This document shows, piece by piece, positions 19,761 to 28,462 of a DNA stretch of 64,000 nucleotides. The notes beneath the pieces are model-generated. The model saw only the letters and a program-made list of their open reading frames with translations, was not told where the DNA came from and did not search any database. Position numbers and translations under genes: made by a program. Every line of letters starts with the position of its first letter. Position 1 is the stretch's first letter. The DNA comes from Desertivirga xinjiangensis (GTDB lineage Bacteria > Bacteroidota > Bacteroidia > Sphingobacteriales > Sphingobacteriaceae), in assembly GCF_024436435.1 (NCBI RefSeq), contig NZ_JAFMZP010000001.1:372001-436000 (forward strand), given 5' to 3'.

Positions 19761-20807
19761 CTATTTAGGCGTAATCAACACTCTGTTTCCGGATATCCAG
19801 TAGTTGAAAGGGATCATTTGCTTTAGTTCATCCATAGCTTCTGTCAGTGTCTCCTGAGCAAAAGCGCCGGTTATACGGCTGTTTTTTAAGCTTTCATCAT
19901 GTATGGATATCGCCACGTCATATCGTCGCTCCAGTTTACCAGCCAGATCTTCCAGTCTTTCAGCTTTGAAAATCAGTTTGTCTGATATCCAGGCAATTTC
20001 GGAAAAGTCGTTCGTGCCGCTACCGGGATCCATGTCCATTACTTCAAATTTTTTCTGTCCGGCTTTGGCCTCATGATAATAAATAAGCTTTTCAGCCGGC
20101 TTCAGGGAGATTCTTTTTGTTGCCGGGTTGCCTTTGATTACAACTTCTACGGCACCTTCTATCAATGCTGTTTCAGTGATGTTCTCAGCGGGATACGATC
20201 GGACATTAAAAGTAGTTCCAAGGTCTTTTATATCCAGGTCCCTGGTGTGAATGATAAAAGGACGTTCCTCATCATGGTCCACAATGAAAAAGGCTTCGCC
20301 CTCCAAATTTACTTCACGGGTATTCGAAGAAGAAAAATCGGAAGGATATGTCAGGTAAGATCCTGAGTTTAATTTAACGCGTGATCCATCCGGCAAGGTC
20401 ACTTCTGTACTTTTGCCTTTTCCTGCGTAGATCTTGTTAAGGGATGTGATTCCACGACTGCCCTTTAGCAGGAAGTAAAGTCCTCCAGCCATAACGAGGG
20501 CGATTAAGGCTGCAAAAACCGGCAGTTTATAATTAAATCGCTGTTTCTTTTTCTGATCCGGAAGCTCATAGGTATTCTCAGTTACGGTATCAGCATCTGT
20601 AGGTACAGTATTAAGCATCGCCCGGATCTCTTCGAGCAAATGTTCAGGAACCTGCTCTCCAGGACCAATAGCAGAAAGCACCTCGAATGTATACCAGGCA
20701 TCCGGATGGCTTTTAAACAGAGAATCCAGCTCATCCCCCTCAGGAGAGGTTAAAGTACCTGATAGCTTTTTACTTATCAGAAGCCAGATTCTGTTATCGT
20801 CAGCCAT
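19761..20807 (-). CDS. FecR-family anti-sigma factor
   Basis: Single-pass inner-membrane anti-sigma regulator, 348 aa. An N-terminal cytoplasmic part of about 90 residues is followed by a membrane segment (about 94-115, FAALIALVMAGGLYFLL), a periplasmic FecR domain (LPDGSRVKLNSGSYLTYP, EVNLEGEAFFIV, LGTTFNVRSYP) and a C-terminal DUF4974-type domain. It should hold the sigma factor encoded 101 bp upstream and release it when the STN domain of the following SusC reports substrate. Confidence 0.93.
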   Translation of the reverse strand: MADDNRIWLLISKKLSGTLTSPEGDELDSLFKSHPDAWYTFEVLSAIGPGEQVPEHLLEEIRAMLNTVPTDADTVTENTYELPDQKKKQRFNYKLPVFAALIALVMAGGLYFLLKGSRGITSLNKIYAGKGKSTEVTLPDGSRVKLNSGSYLTYPSDFSSSNTREVNLEGEAFFIVDHDEERPFIIHTRDLDIKDLGTTFNVRSYPAENITETALIEGAVEVVIKGNPATKRISLKPAEKLIYYHEAKAGQKKFEVMDMDPGSGTNDFSEIAWISDKLIFKAERLEDLAGKLERRYDVAISIHDESLKNSRITGAFAQETLTEAMDELKQMIPFNYWISGNRVLITPK

Positions 20808-20908
20808 TTAAAGGTTTAGGGTTGTTTCAGGCAATATCAGACATGCTGCTGAAACGCACTTTTATTAATAGAGTCGTTTGGGCCGACAATATACTAAGTT
20901 CTGTGAAA

Positions 20909-21511
20909 TTATTTTTCGAGGCCATATAAAGCTATTGCAGAACTTATCTTTTTTATTGCGATAGCAAGTTGTGCATCAATCGTATTAACTGAAATTTTTA
21001 ACCTGACAGCCACATCTTTATTTCTGTGTCCCTGTTCGCGTATTAACTGGTAGATCAGTTTGCACCTGGGAGGCAGGTTGTCAACGACAGATGCTATGAT
21101 CTTTTTGAGTTCAGCCGAGAGCAGTTGTGTTTCCGGATCAGCAGCGGTATCCTGTGATAAATTTTCAGCCGGTTCATCAGTATATAATAAAACTTCCTCT
21201 TGTTTCTTTTGCTTCGAAAGATGCCGGAAGCACTTATGTCTAACCGCAGTAAAAAGATATACTTTTAGATGCTGTATTGTCTCGAGGTCTTCCTTTTTGC
21301 TCCAAACCTGGAAAAGGACATCTGAGACAATTTCTTCGGCAGTCTCCTTAGACTTTATGTAAGATTCAGCGAAACCGGAGAGAGTGCTAAAGTATTCATC
21401 CCACAGATAACGATAAACTTTTCTGTAATCTTTCTGCCCGACCAGATCGCTCAAATTCTGTTTCAATGTGTGATATTTCGTGAAATCCTTCTGCAAAGGA
21501 AGGTCTTGCAT
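20909..21511 (-). CDS. ECF-type RNA polymerase sigma factor
   Basis: A 200-aa sigma-70 factor of the Bacteroidota ECF group that accompanies FecR. Region 2 is at about 30-95 (ETAEEIVSDVLFQVWSKKE, VYLFTAVRHKCFRHL) and region 4 at about 135-190 (LPPRCKLIYQLIREQGHRNK then DVAVRLKISVNTIDAQLAIA, helix-turn-helix). It is the first gene of the minus-strand sigma - fecR - susC - susD - PHP hydrolase series. It is separated by only 145 bp from a second, divergent sigma gene. Target promoters are not identifiable here. Confidence 0.93.
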   Translation of the reverse strand: MQDLPLQKDFTKYHTLKQNLSDLVGQKDYRKVYRYLWDEYFSTLSGFAESYIKSKETAEEIVSDVLFQVWSKKEDLETIQHLKVYLFTAVRHKCFRHLSKQKKQEEVLLYTDEPAENLSQDTAADPETQLLSAELKKIIASVVDNLPPRCKLIYQLIREQGHRNKDVAVRLKISVNTIDAQLAIAIKKISSAIALYGLEK

Positions 21512-21656
21512 GTTAATAGAACGTTGATATAAGGTGAAGAATTCCAGTTTAGAACATCAATGTACCCAACAGAGGCCAATTGAACTAGTACGCTAAATTT
21601 TAACCTTAACTTAATGTATTAGCAAAGCTAATATTATAGTTTGGCTGAGAATTGGT

Positions 21657-22235
21657 ATGTCAGTAAAAGATAGTTCAGGAGAGTTGATTTTAAAGTATCT
21701 GAAAGAGGACGAGAGTAAAGCTTTCGATCTTCTTTTTAGGAAGTACTTTCATAAATTGTTTCTTTTTGCGCGGAAACATCTTCGCGACGATCATCTCGCA
21801 GAGGACCTATTAATGGATGTAATCCTTTCCTTTTGGGAAAAAAGAGAAAAGCTTATTACCATTGATAATATAGATGCTTTTCTGTACCGAAGCGTGAAAA
21901 ATAAAATCGCAGATCACTATCGGAAAAAGGTTTTGCTGACGGAGCCTATTGAAGAAGCGATTAGTTCGTTGAGCGCCTGCGACAGTACTGATGCATATAC
22001 ACAACTTAAGGAGACCAGGGATGCCTACCTGCAGGGGATCGGTCAATTAAGTGAGCAGCGCCGACGGGTATTTGAGTTGCGCAGGCATGAGCACTTGTCT
22101 GTTTCTGAAGTGGCTGAACGTCTAGACATTTCTCCTAAGACTGTGGAAAATCATATGACTGCTGCACTGAACTTTTTAAGACAACATCTCAAAAAGATCG
22201 GCATTGCCAGTTTCTTCCTTTTCCTGCTTAAGTAA
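21657..22235 (+). CDS. ECF-type RNA polymerase sigma factor
   Basis: A 192-aa sigma factor with region 2 (about 22-90: AFDLLFRKYFHKLF, HLAEDLLMDVILSFWEKRE, FLYRSVKNKIADHYRK) and region 4 (about 130-178: LSEQRRRVFELRRHEHLS then EVAERLDISPKTVENHMTAA). A short hydrophobic tail (FFLFLLK) ends it, as in many Bacteroidota members. It is transcribed away from the other sigma gene and followed by fecR and a TonB receptor with an STN domain, so it forms an independent surface-signalling circuit. Confidence 0.93.
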   Translation: MSVKDSSGELILKYLKEDESKAFDLLFRKYFHKLFLFARKHLRDDHLAEDLLMDVILSFWEKREKLITIDNIDAFLYRSVKNKIADHYRKKVLLTEPIEEAISSLSACDSTDAYTQLKETRDAYLQGIGQLSEQRRRVFELRRHEHLSVSEVAERLDISPKTVENHMTAALNFLRQHLKKIGIASFFLFLLK

Positions 22236-22312
22236 AAAAAAACGAGAAGTTATTGGGGGCTTCCCTTTCTTTTTTCGTCATGATGAATGCTGGTACGAAG
22301 ACCAGCCAGATT

Positions 22313-23323
22313 ATGACAGAAAACAATAGAAGGAAAATACTTAAAAAATATATAAATCAGCAATGTAGTTCAGCAGAACTTAAGGTAGTCCGGCAGTTGC
22401 TAAAGCGACGATCAGGTAAAGCGGAGCTTGAAAGATTACTGGATGAAGATTGGGCAGGCTTCTCTGACTCAGAAACAGCCGATGAAACATTGATACGCTG
22501 GAAATCCCGCTTTTTTTATCAGAAGCGTCTCAACGAGCGTTTCAAAAGTAAAAACCTTTACTCCTTTATATCTTATGCAGCTGCTGCGTGTGTTGTGCTT
22601 GCCTGCTTTACCTTGTTCTGGCAGAGCAAAGTAAATAGATACTCTGAAACAAAGTCAGTTAAATTAATTGAAAAATATAATCCTGCAGGACAGCGATCAA
22701 AGATCCTGCTTCCGGACAGCTCCGTAGTCTATCTTGGTCCCGCAAGCTGCCTTTCCTTTCCGGAAGAATTCAACGAGAGCAAAAGGGAGCTGAGCCTGGA
22801 AGGCGAGGCATTTTTTGAAGTTAGAAAAGATGTTAAGCGGCCGTTCACGGTACACACTGGCAGGGTACGAACAAGGGTTTTGGGAACATCGTTTAAGGTT
22901 GATTCCAGGGAACGTGATGTAATTGTGTCTGTTGCAACAGGGAAGGTGCGTGTAAGTGTAACAGATGGCACTAAAACCACTCCTCTTGCAGAGCTGCTGC
23001 CTGGTAGCAGAATTTCGTTTAATCAATTAAGCCGGGTAAGCATCGGAGACACTGTTGCGCCATATGAACTAGTTGCCTGGAAAGAGGGTAAAATCTTTTT
23101 CAATAATACACCACTTAAATCTATCGCCGAACAACTGCAGTACTGGTATGGTGTAAAAATTCTCGTAAATGATGCTGAGCTGGAGAAGTACAGGTTCACG
23201 TTGTCAGTAAATGCCATGCAGCCACTAGGCCATGTTATGGAAATTATAGCGAGTACTGCAAATATTAATTATTCAATAAGCGGCAATAAAACAGTTTTGA
23301 TTCAAAAAGAAGGAGGAAAATGA
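22313..23323 (+). CDS. FecR-family anti-sigma factor
   Basis: Membrane anti-sigma factor paired with the preceding sigma gene. The frame is open from a TTG at 22253, but ATG at 22313 (MTENNRRKILKK) fits the family start best; ATG at 22280 is also possible. The product is about 336 aa: a cytoplasmic part, a membrane segment (YAAAACVVLACFTLFW), a FecR domain (LLPDSSVVYLGPASCLSFP, LSLEGEAFFEVRKD, TRVLGTSFKVDSR) and a C-terminal DUF4974-like domain (TPLKSIAEQLQYWYGVKI). It is followed by a structured leader and the TonB receptor it presumably listens to. Confidence 0.92.
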   Translation: MTENNRRKILKKYINQQCSSAELKVVRQLLKRRSGKAELERLLDEDWAGFSDSETADETLIRWKSRFFYQKRLNERFKSKNLYSFISYAAAACVVLACFTLFWQSKVNRYSETKSVKLIEKYNPAGQRSKILLPDSSVVYLGPASCLSFPEEFNESKRELSLEGEAFFEVRKDVKRPFTVHTGRVRTRVLGTSFKVDSRERDVIVSVATGKVRVSVTDGTKTTPLAELLPGSRISFNQLSRVSIGDTVAPYELVAWKEGKIFFNNTPLKSIAEQLQYWYGVKILVNDAELEKYRFTLSVNAMQPLGHVMEIIASTANINYSISGNKTVLIQKEGGK

Positions 23324-23345
23324 GTTAAGAAAAAATACAAATAAA

Positions 23346-23437
23346 CCGTCCGCATAGAAGCGGACGGAGATGCCTTGCTTAACCAACGGATTGACAGCCT
23401 CGGGTTAAGCCAGCTTTTGACCTGAAGGAAACTTCAG
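23346..23437 (+). ncRNA. Three-hairpin structured leader upstream of TonB receptor
   Basis: The 157-bp gap between fecR and the receptor holds three well-formed hairpins. The first has perfect 8-base GC-rich arms around ATAGAA (23346-23367). The second has 8-base arms GCTTAACC/GGTTAAGC around 18 bases (23377-23410). The third has 6-base arms CTGAAG/CTTCAG closed by a GAAA tetraloop (23422-23437). No T-tract follows any of them, so this is not a plain terminator. It may be a 5' leader with a regulatory or stabilising role. It matches no riboswitch that I recognise. Confidence 0.45.
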
Positions 23438-23480
23438 ATATAACAGTTTCAAATTATAGTCCCGTTACAATATCAAAAAT

Positions 23481-26400
23481 ATGCAAAAAGTACTAGATCA
23501 GTACAATAGTATTCGTTTTATTAGGAGCAAGCTGGTGCTTGTCCTGTTTTTATTTTTTAAATGCTCGTCTTTGCTGTATGCAAATTCCTTCAATGAACAA
23601 AATATCGATAAGATTAAAATAGATTTTGTGATCCGGGATGCCAGTATCGCTCAGTCATTTTTGGCACTTGAACGACAAAGTGGCGTACAGATCTCTTTCC
23701 TGAATCAGTTAGTGTCTAAGGAGAAGAAAAAAGTTAGTATCGATCAGAAGGGGATTACTGTAGGGGGTGTTTTACGACTGATCCTGGATAGAACCAATCT
23801 TGACTATAAACTGGTAAGAGATTATGTGGTGATTGAAGAAAAAATACCGGTACAGCCCCCGAAAGTGCTTAAAGGCAAAGTAACCGATCTTAAAGGAAGT
23901 TCGCTTCCAGGTGTTTCGATAAAGTCAGAGGGTAAATTACGGTCCACCGTTACGGATATTAACGGACTTTTTTCTATTCCTGCAGAGCTCGGTGATAAGC
24001 TGGTGTTCCAGTTTCTTGGCTTTGAGACGCGGGTTTTAACCTATTCAGGTGAGCAACAGATTATTGTACAACTTAAAGAGTCTAATCAGGGATTGAAGGA
24101 AGTTGTGATTCACGGACGTCGCTCAAGTGCATCAGATGTTGCCCTTTTATCCGACAGGAGAAAGTCGACAGCTGTTCAGGATGGCATAAGTTCAGAAGGT
24201 ATTGCAAAAGCCGGCAGTATAAATACCTCGGAAGCTTTGCAAAGAGTTGTCGGGGTTTCGGTATCGGATGGAAAATACGTAGCGATCCGGGGTTTGAGCG
24301 ACCGGAATATTGTTGCTCAATTGAACGGCGCGCGACTTTCCACGGCTAATGCGGATAGAAGTGCTGTTCCTCTGGACCTGATACCAGCAACGCTCCTGGA
24401 TAATATCTCGGTGATAAAGACCCTTACTCCAGACAAACCGGCTGATGCCACAGCTGGGGTGGTTGAGTTAAAGACTAAGTCGATTCCTGAGCGATTAACC
24501 ATAAATATTATTGCTTCAAGCGGTCTTAATAACAGAATAGGCGCCGGTGGAAGTTACACCTCATTTGAAGGTAGTGACCTGGGAAGCTTTGGTCAACTCG
24601 CAGGTAAGAGGAATCTTCCCGGCGAGTTTAAAGATCTGCGCTATCAGTATATGAACGTGGAAGGTGGAATTCAATCGGCTTTTAAGAACAGCGCCAATAG
24701 TCCGGGCGATTTTCAGGAGGCCCTGAGAATTAATCGTCTGATGGAAGATTTTGACCCGGTGCTCACTACCTCTTTGAAAAAGGCAGAGGCAAACCAGCTT
24801 TATTCTTTCACGATAGGAAACAACTATACAGTACTTGATAGAAAGCTAGGTGTAATACTAGGAGCTAATTATTTCAGCCGTACAGATGCCAATCAGGGAG
24901 GTGAATTTAATACCTATTCTTTCTATGGCGGTGCTGCAACAGGAGGGTATAACACCAGTACTGAAATACCTGATTTTATAACACCGAACAATATAAAACT
25001 ACTGCCGTATCAAAGTTACAAGGAACATAGCGGGACACAGCAGGTAACGTATGGCGGTCTCGCAGCTCTAGCATATAAAATTTCTGAACAGCACGAAGTT
25101 AGCGCCCACTATGTCGGAACCAAGGGGGCCGAAGCAACGGGAATGAATATGATCGGTGGATATCCTTCGTCTAACCTTATATCGGAGAAGAAGTTCAGTA
25201 TAGGTAACCAAATTTACAATCTAAGAACTACGGAACGTGATTTCCACACCCTTCAGCTTAAAGGAGAACATAAATTAGGGAAGGGAGCATCTGCCTGGAG
25301 GTTCAACTGGAATGCCAGTGGATCCAATGCTCTCCAAAATGACCCCGACTTCAGAAGTGTTAATCTAGTAATTGATACTAATCAGATTTATGAAGTGAAC
25401 AGGACAACTTATCCTGAATACAGTTTTCCGGATGGTGATGAACTTAGCGGCCGGTATTTCAGGAACATGAAGGAAAAGAACAGGAATTATTTTGCTGATC
25501 TCTCGCGCGAATTCAAAGTTAACAACGATTTACAGATCAATCTCAAATTCGGTTATTTCTTTTTAAAGCGCTCGAGAAACTATAATGAACAGGTATTAGG
25601 GTTGCCAGATGCAGGTCAGCTAATGTATCTGAATGGTGATTTAAATGCATTGGTATCTCCTGGCAATATCGGGATCAGGGAAGGTGCTCAGGGAGCTGAA
25701 GGTACATCACTAGAAACTGCGCATCTGTACAATATAAAACCCACAAGAAACAATTACACCGGTTCGCAGAAAGTGGATGCCATGTATCAAATGATAGATC
25801 TGAGATATTTGGATAAGTTTCAGCTGGTAGGAGGGGTACGATTTGAACAAACGCTGATGCGTGGCGATGTGGATACGGTGGGTATTGGTATTGATCAAAC
25901 CAATTTCAGTAAATTACAGAAGGATTCCCTTTCTGGAAGTTTGTACAACACCGGTTTCAAACCGTTCTGGTCTGGAACTTTTATTTATCGTCATAACGCA
26001 AAGATGAATTTCCGGGCGGCTTATTCCAGAACCTTACAGCGGCCCGAGATCCGGGAGTTTGTGCCAACCACTCAATTTGATGCTTTCGAAAATGCTTTTG
26101 TTAAAGGAAATCGTGAGCTTATAAACTCCTCTGCTCAGAATCTCGATTTCAGATGGGAATGGTTTCCCTCCCTTTCAGATGTATTGTCTATATCGGTATT
26201 TTACAAAAAGATTGAGAACCAACTGGAAAAAGTTTTCAGCGGACCTGCCGGCGTAGCGGCCAATGGCCCGGCATTCACTCCCTCGATATCTTATCAGAAC
26301 AATACCGAAACCGGCAGGGTTATGGGATTTGAATTTGAGGTTCAGAAAAACCTGGGTCTGTTAGGGAGAGGAATGCGAAATTTCAGTATCAACGCGTCGT

Positions 26401-26849
26401 TAATGCTGGCGAACAGTTCTGTAAAACTAAATAAGGACCGTCTGAACTCAGCCAGGTTGATAGATCGTTATGCTCCTGACAAAAGTCCTGTATTTGAGCA
26501 GCCTCCATATGTGATCAATACCAGTGTGTCTTATGACAATAAAAAGTTGGGTTCCGTATTCAACCTTCAATTTAATCAGATAGGAGAACGCCTGGTGGAA
26601 GTACAGCTAAACGGGGGCCCGGATGTATATGAGCAGCCAGCGGGCGTATTAGATGCTGTAATTAAGCAAAAGATTTTTAAAGGACTGCAATTAACGGGCT
26701 TTGCTAAGAATATCCTGGATCCTGATTTCAAACGGGTGTATGCCAAGCCCGGGAGGGGTGGCAGGTATGGTACCTACAACGAAGAATATGTGAGGAGGAA
26801 ATACCGCAGGGGAGCTGAATTTATGCTTGGCCTGAACTATAATTTTTAA
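23481..26849 (+). CDS. TonB-dependent receptor with STN domain (non-SusC type)
   Basis: An 1122-aa outer membrane receptor. A long-n-region signal peptide (ending about residue 35) is followed by an STN domain (about 48-115), a carboxypeptidase-like domain (about 130-205, GKVTDLKGSSLPGVSI), a plug containing YVAIRGLSDRNIVAQLNG, VPLDLIPATLLDNISVIKT and a VVELKTK end, and a barrel. The plug style (RGLSDRN, SAVPLDLIP) differs from SusC, and no SusD follows. The STN domain and upstream sigma/FecR indicate ligand-triggered autoregulation. The ligand is unknown; the two lipoproteins downstream are probable partners. Confidence 0.93.
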   Translation: MQKVLDQYNSIRFIRSKLVLVLFLFFKCSSLLYANSFNEQNIDKIKIDFVIRDASIAQSFLALERQSGVQISFLNQLVSKEKKKVSIDQKGITVGGVLRLILDRTNLDYKLVRDYVVIEEKIPVQPPKVLKGKVTDLKGSSLPGVSIKSEGKLRSTVTDINGLFSIPAELGDKLVFQFLGFETRVLTYSGEQQIIVQLKESNQGLKEVVIHGRRSSASDVALLSDRRKSTAVQDGISSEGIAKAGSINTSEALQRVVGVSVSDGKYVAIRGLSDRNIVAQLNGARLSTANADRSAVPLDLIPATLLDNISVIKTLTPDKPADATAGVVELKTKSIPERLTINIIASSGLNNRIGAGGSYTSFEGSDLGSFGQLAGKRNLPGEFKDLRYQYMNVEGGIQSAFKNSANSPGDFQEALRINRLMEDFDPVLTTSLKKAEANQLYSFTIGNNYTVLDRKLGVILGANYFSRTDANQGGEFNTYSFYGGAATGGYNTSTEIPDFITPNNIKLLPYQSYKEHSGTQQVTYGGLAALAYKISEQHEVSAHYVGTKGAEATGMNMIGGYPSSNLISEKKFSIGNQIYNLRTTERDFHTLQLKGEHKLGKGASAWRFNWNASGSNALQNDPDFRSVNLVIDTNQIYEVNRTTYPEYSFPDGDELSGRYFRNMKEKNRNYFADLSREFKVNNDLQINLKFGYFFLKRSRNYNEQVLGLPDAGQLMYLNGDLNALVSPGNIGIREGAQGAEGTSLETAHLYNIKPTRNNYTGSQKVDAMYQMIDLRYLDKFQLVGGVRFEQTLMRGDVDTVGIGIDQTNFSKLQKDSLSGSLYNTGFKPFWSGTFIYRHNAKMNFRAAYSRTLQRPEIREFVPTTQFDAFENAFVKGNRELINSSAQNLDFRWEWFPSLSDVLSISVFYKKIENQLEKVFSGPAGVAANGPAFTPSISYQNNTETGRVMGFEFEVQKNLGLLGRGMRNFSINASLMLANSSVKLNKDRLNSARLIDRYAPDKSPVFEQPPYVINTSVSYDNKKLGSVFNLQFNQIGERLVEVQLNGGPDVYEQPAGVLDAVIKQKIFKGLQLTGFAKNILDPDFKRVYAKPGRGGRYGTYNEEYVRRKYRRGAEFMLGLNYNF

Positions 26850-26852
26850 TTT

Positions 26853-28433
26853 ATGAAAAGATTTTTTTTACTGATAATATTCATCGCGGTCGCTTCCCTT
26901 CTTTCCTGTAAAAAGTCAAAAGATCTTTTTGAAGTGCGAGATATTGAAAAGTCCGGCGTAACCCTGTATAATGTAGCAAAAGGCGAGAACGAGGGCATTC
27001 ACCGTGTCAATTACGAAGAAGATCCGCTTACGGGAAAACCCAGGCTGCACACTGACTTCCAGATCGGGATGTGGAATGAAAGCACTGGAATAGCCTCTTC
27101 AAATCAGCTGTCGGTCAAACCCGGTAACCCTGTTAATATTCCCGGTGCTGCATTCATTAACGATACGTTGCGCCTTCGCATTTTTCAAACCGGTGTTCCT
27201 GTAGTCAATCATCTCGTGTCTAAGGGAGAAAAAGATATCTACTATTACGCCTCAGGCGGGCGTGTTACACACAATAACTCTCGTTCAGCATCCTATGACC
27301 TGAAAGAATTTCAAAAACAGAATGAAATGCCGGCTCCGGGTAAATTTAAGATCAGACTTTTGAATCTTGATTATGGCTCTACATTTCCGGTGACAGCGGC
27401 CCCTGCGCAATTTTGTACTTTGAAACTGAGCGATGGGCGTGAACTAATAAAGGACGTGGCTCTGGGCTCACGGTCTGATTATATTGAACTTCCTTATGGT
27501 ACTTACCGTTTGTCTGTAACAGATAATGACGGAAATATCAGGTCGCAGGTATTAAGCAGTTTTTTACCCGAAATTGCAGGGGGCAGAGCAGCAACGACTC
27601 CAGTATACTTCAAACCTGGTGGAAATTATACCGTGGTATGTATTTCGGTATCTAGTTATACGCAAGGTTACCACATGTTCGATATTATCGAAGATAAAAT
27701 ATTTCCACAGGATCAGTATGGCAAGGTTCTGTTTCTTAATGCCTTGCCCTCTTCTTCAGGAGCGGAAATGGTTTTAGGTACAACTCAAACCGGACTTGTT
27801 ACTTTTGGCAGCTATTCTCGATATGCAACATTAGTAGCCGGAGAACATTCGATTTCAGTTAAAGCAGGCGGTGTCACTATCGTTGAAGAAAAAGTTCAAC
27901 TTAAGCCCGGTGATAATTTAAGCTTAGTGCTCTATGAAAAAGATCGAAAGCCTGCCTTAAAGGTTATTCAGAATGTCCTTAAACCAGGTTCAGAACTCGC
28001 TGGAGTTAAAACTCAGTATTTTAATTTTTCAGATGCTCCGATGATCACCTTCAGGAAGAACAACGATGAAGCGATCACGAATACCCAGTGGGAACCGTCG
28101 GATACTAAGAGTACTTACCTGCAGCAGGGCAAAACACTTAAGGAACAGAAACAGATTGATGATTGGTTCGTGGAGTATTCAAGCTTCGACTTCGAGCCTT
28201 GGAGTGATTATTTCCCCGTCAGGCTCTCCGTTTTTCTCAATACGTCAATAAATGCACCTCTGCCGGGTACGAAGGTTAATGGAGTGGAGTTGGAATATCC
28301 CTTCAACTATACGCACATGGGGCCTGACAAAGCTGATCCGGATATTTATTCTGTGTTTCTGGTGGGCAGAACGAACTCCACGTTACCAGAGGATAAAGCA
28401 AGGATTATTGTTATCCCTCATTCAAATAAGTGA
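26853..28433 (+). CDS. Secreted lipoprotein with DUF4397-like repeats, function unknown
   Basis: A 526-aa lipoprotein (signal ends LLSC, Cys19, then KKSKD) starting 3 bp after the TonB receptor, so certainly co-transcribed. The centre shows two tandem beta-sandwich-like units with the pattern of DUF4397 proteins: KIRLLNLDYGS...ELPYGTYRLSV (about 165-225) and VLFLNALPSSSGAE...LVAGEHSISVKAGG (about 289-345). The C-terminal third is not recognised. By position it may be a surface ligand-binding partner of the receptor in place of SusD. The domain assignment is by eye and tentative. Confidence 0.75.
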   Translation: MKRFFLLIIFIAVASLLSCKKSKDLFEVRDIEKSGVTLYNVAKGENEGIHRVNYEEDPLTGKPRLHTDFQIGMWNESTGIASSNQLSVKPGNPVNIPGAAFINDTLRLRIFQTGVPVVNHLVSKGEKDIYYYASGGRVTHNNSRSASYDLKEFQKQNEMPAPGKFKIRLLNLDYGSTFPVTAAPAQFCTLKLSDGRELIKDVALGSRSDYIELPYGTYRLSVTDNDGNIRSQVLSSFLPEIAGGRAATTPVYFKPGGNYTVVCISVSSYTQGYHMFDIIEDKIFPQDQYGKVLFLNALPSSSGAEMVLGTTQTGLVTFGSYSRYATLVAGEHSISVKAGGVTIVEEKVQLKPGDNLSLVLYEKDRKPALKVIQNVLKPGSELAGVKTQYFNFSDAPMITFRKNNDEAITNTQWEPSDTKSTYLQQGKTLKEQKQIDDWFVEYSSFDFEPWSDYFPVRLSVFLNTSINAPLPGTKVNGVELEYPFNYTHMGPDKADPDIYSVFLVGRTNSTLPEDKARIIVIPHSNK

Positions 28434-28462
28434 TGATGATTATACCATTAAAACGAACTACG

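Noticed and set aside
23346-23437. Known riboswitch (for example cobalamin type) before the TonB receptor
   Set aside because: The conserved boxes of cobalamin and other common riboswitches are not present; only hairpins are seen, so it is reported as an unclassified leader.
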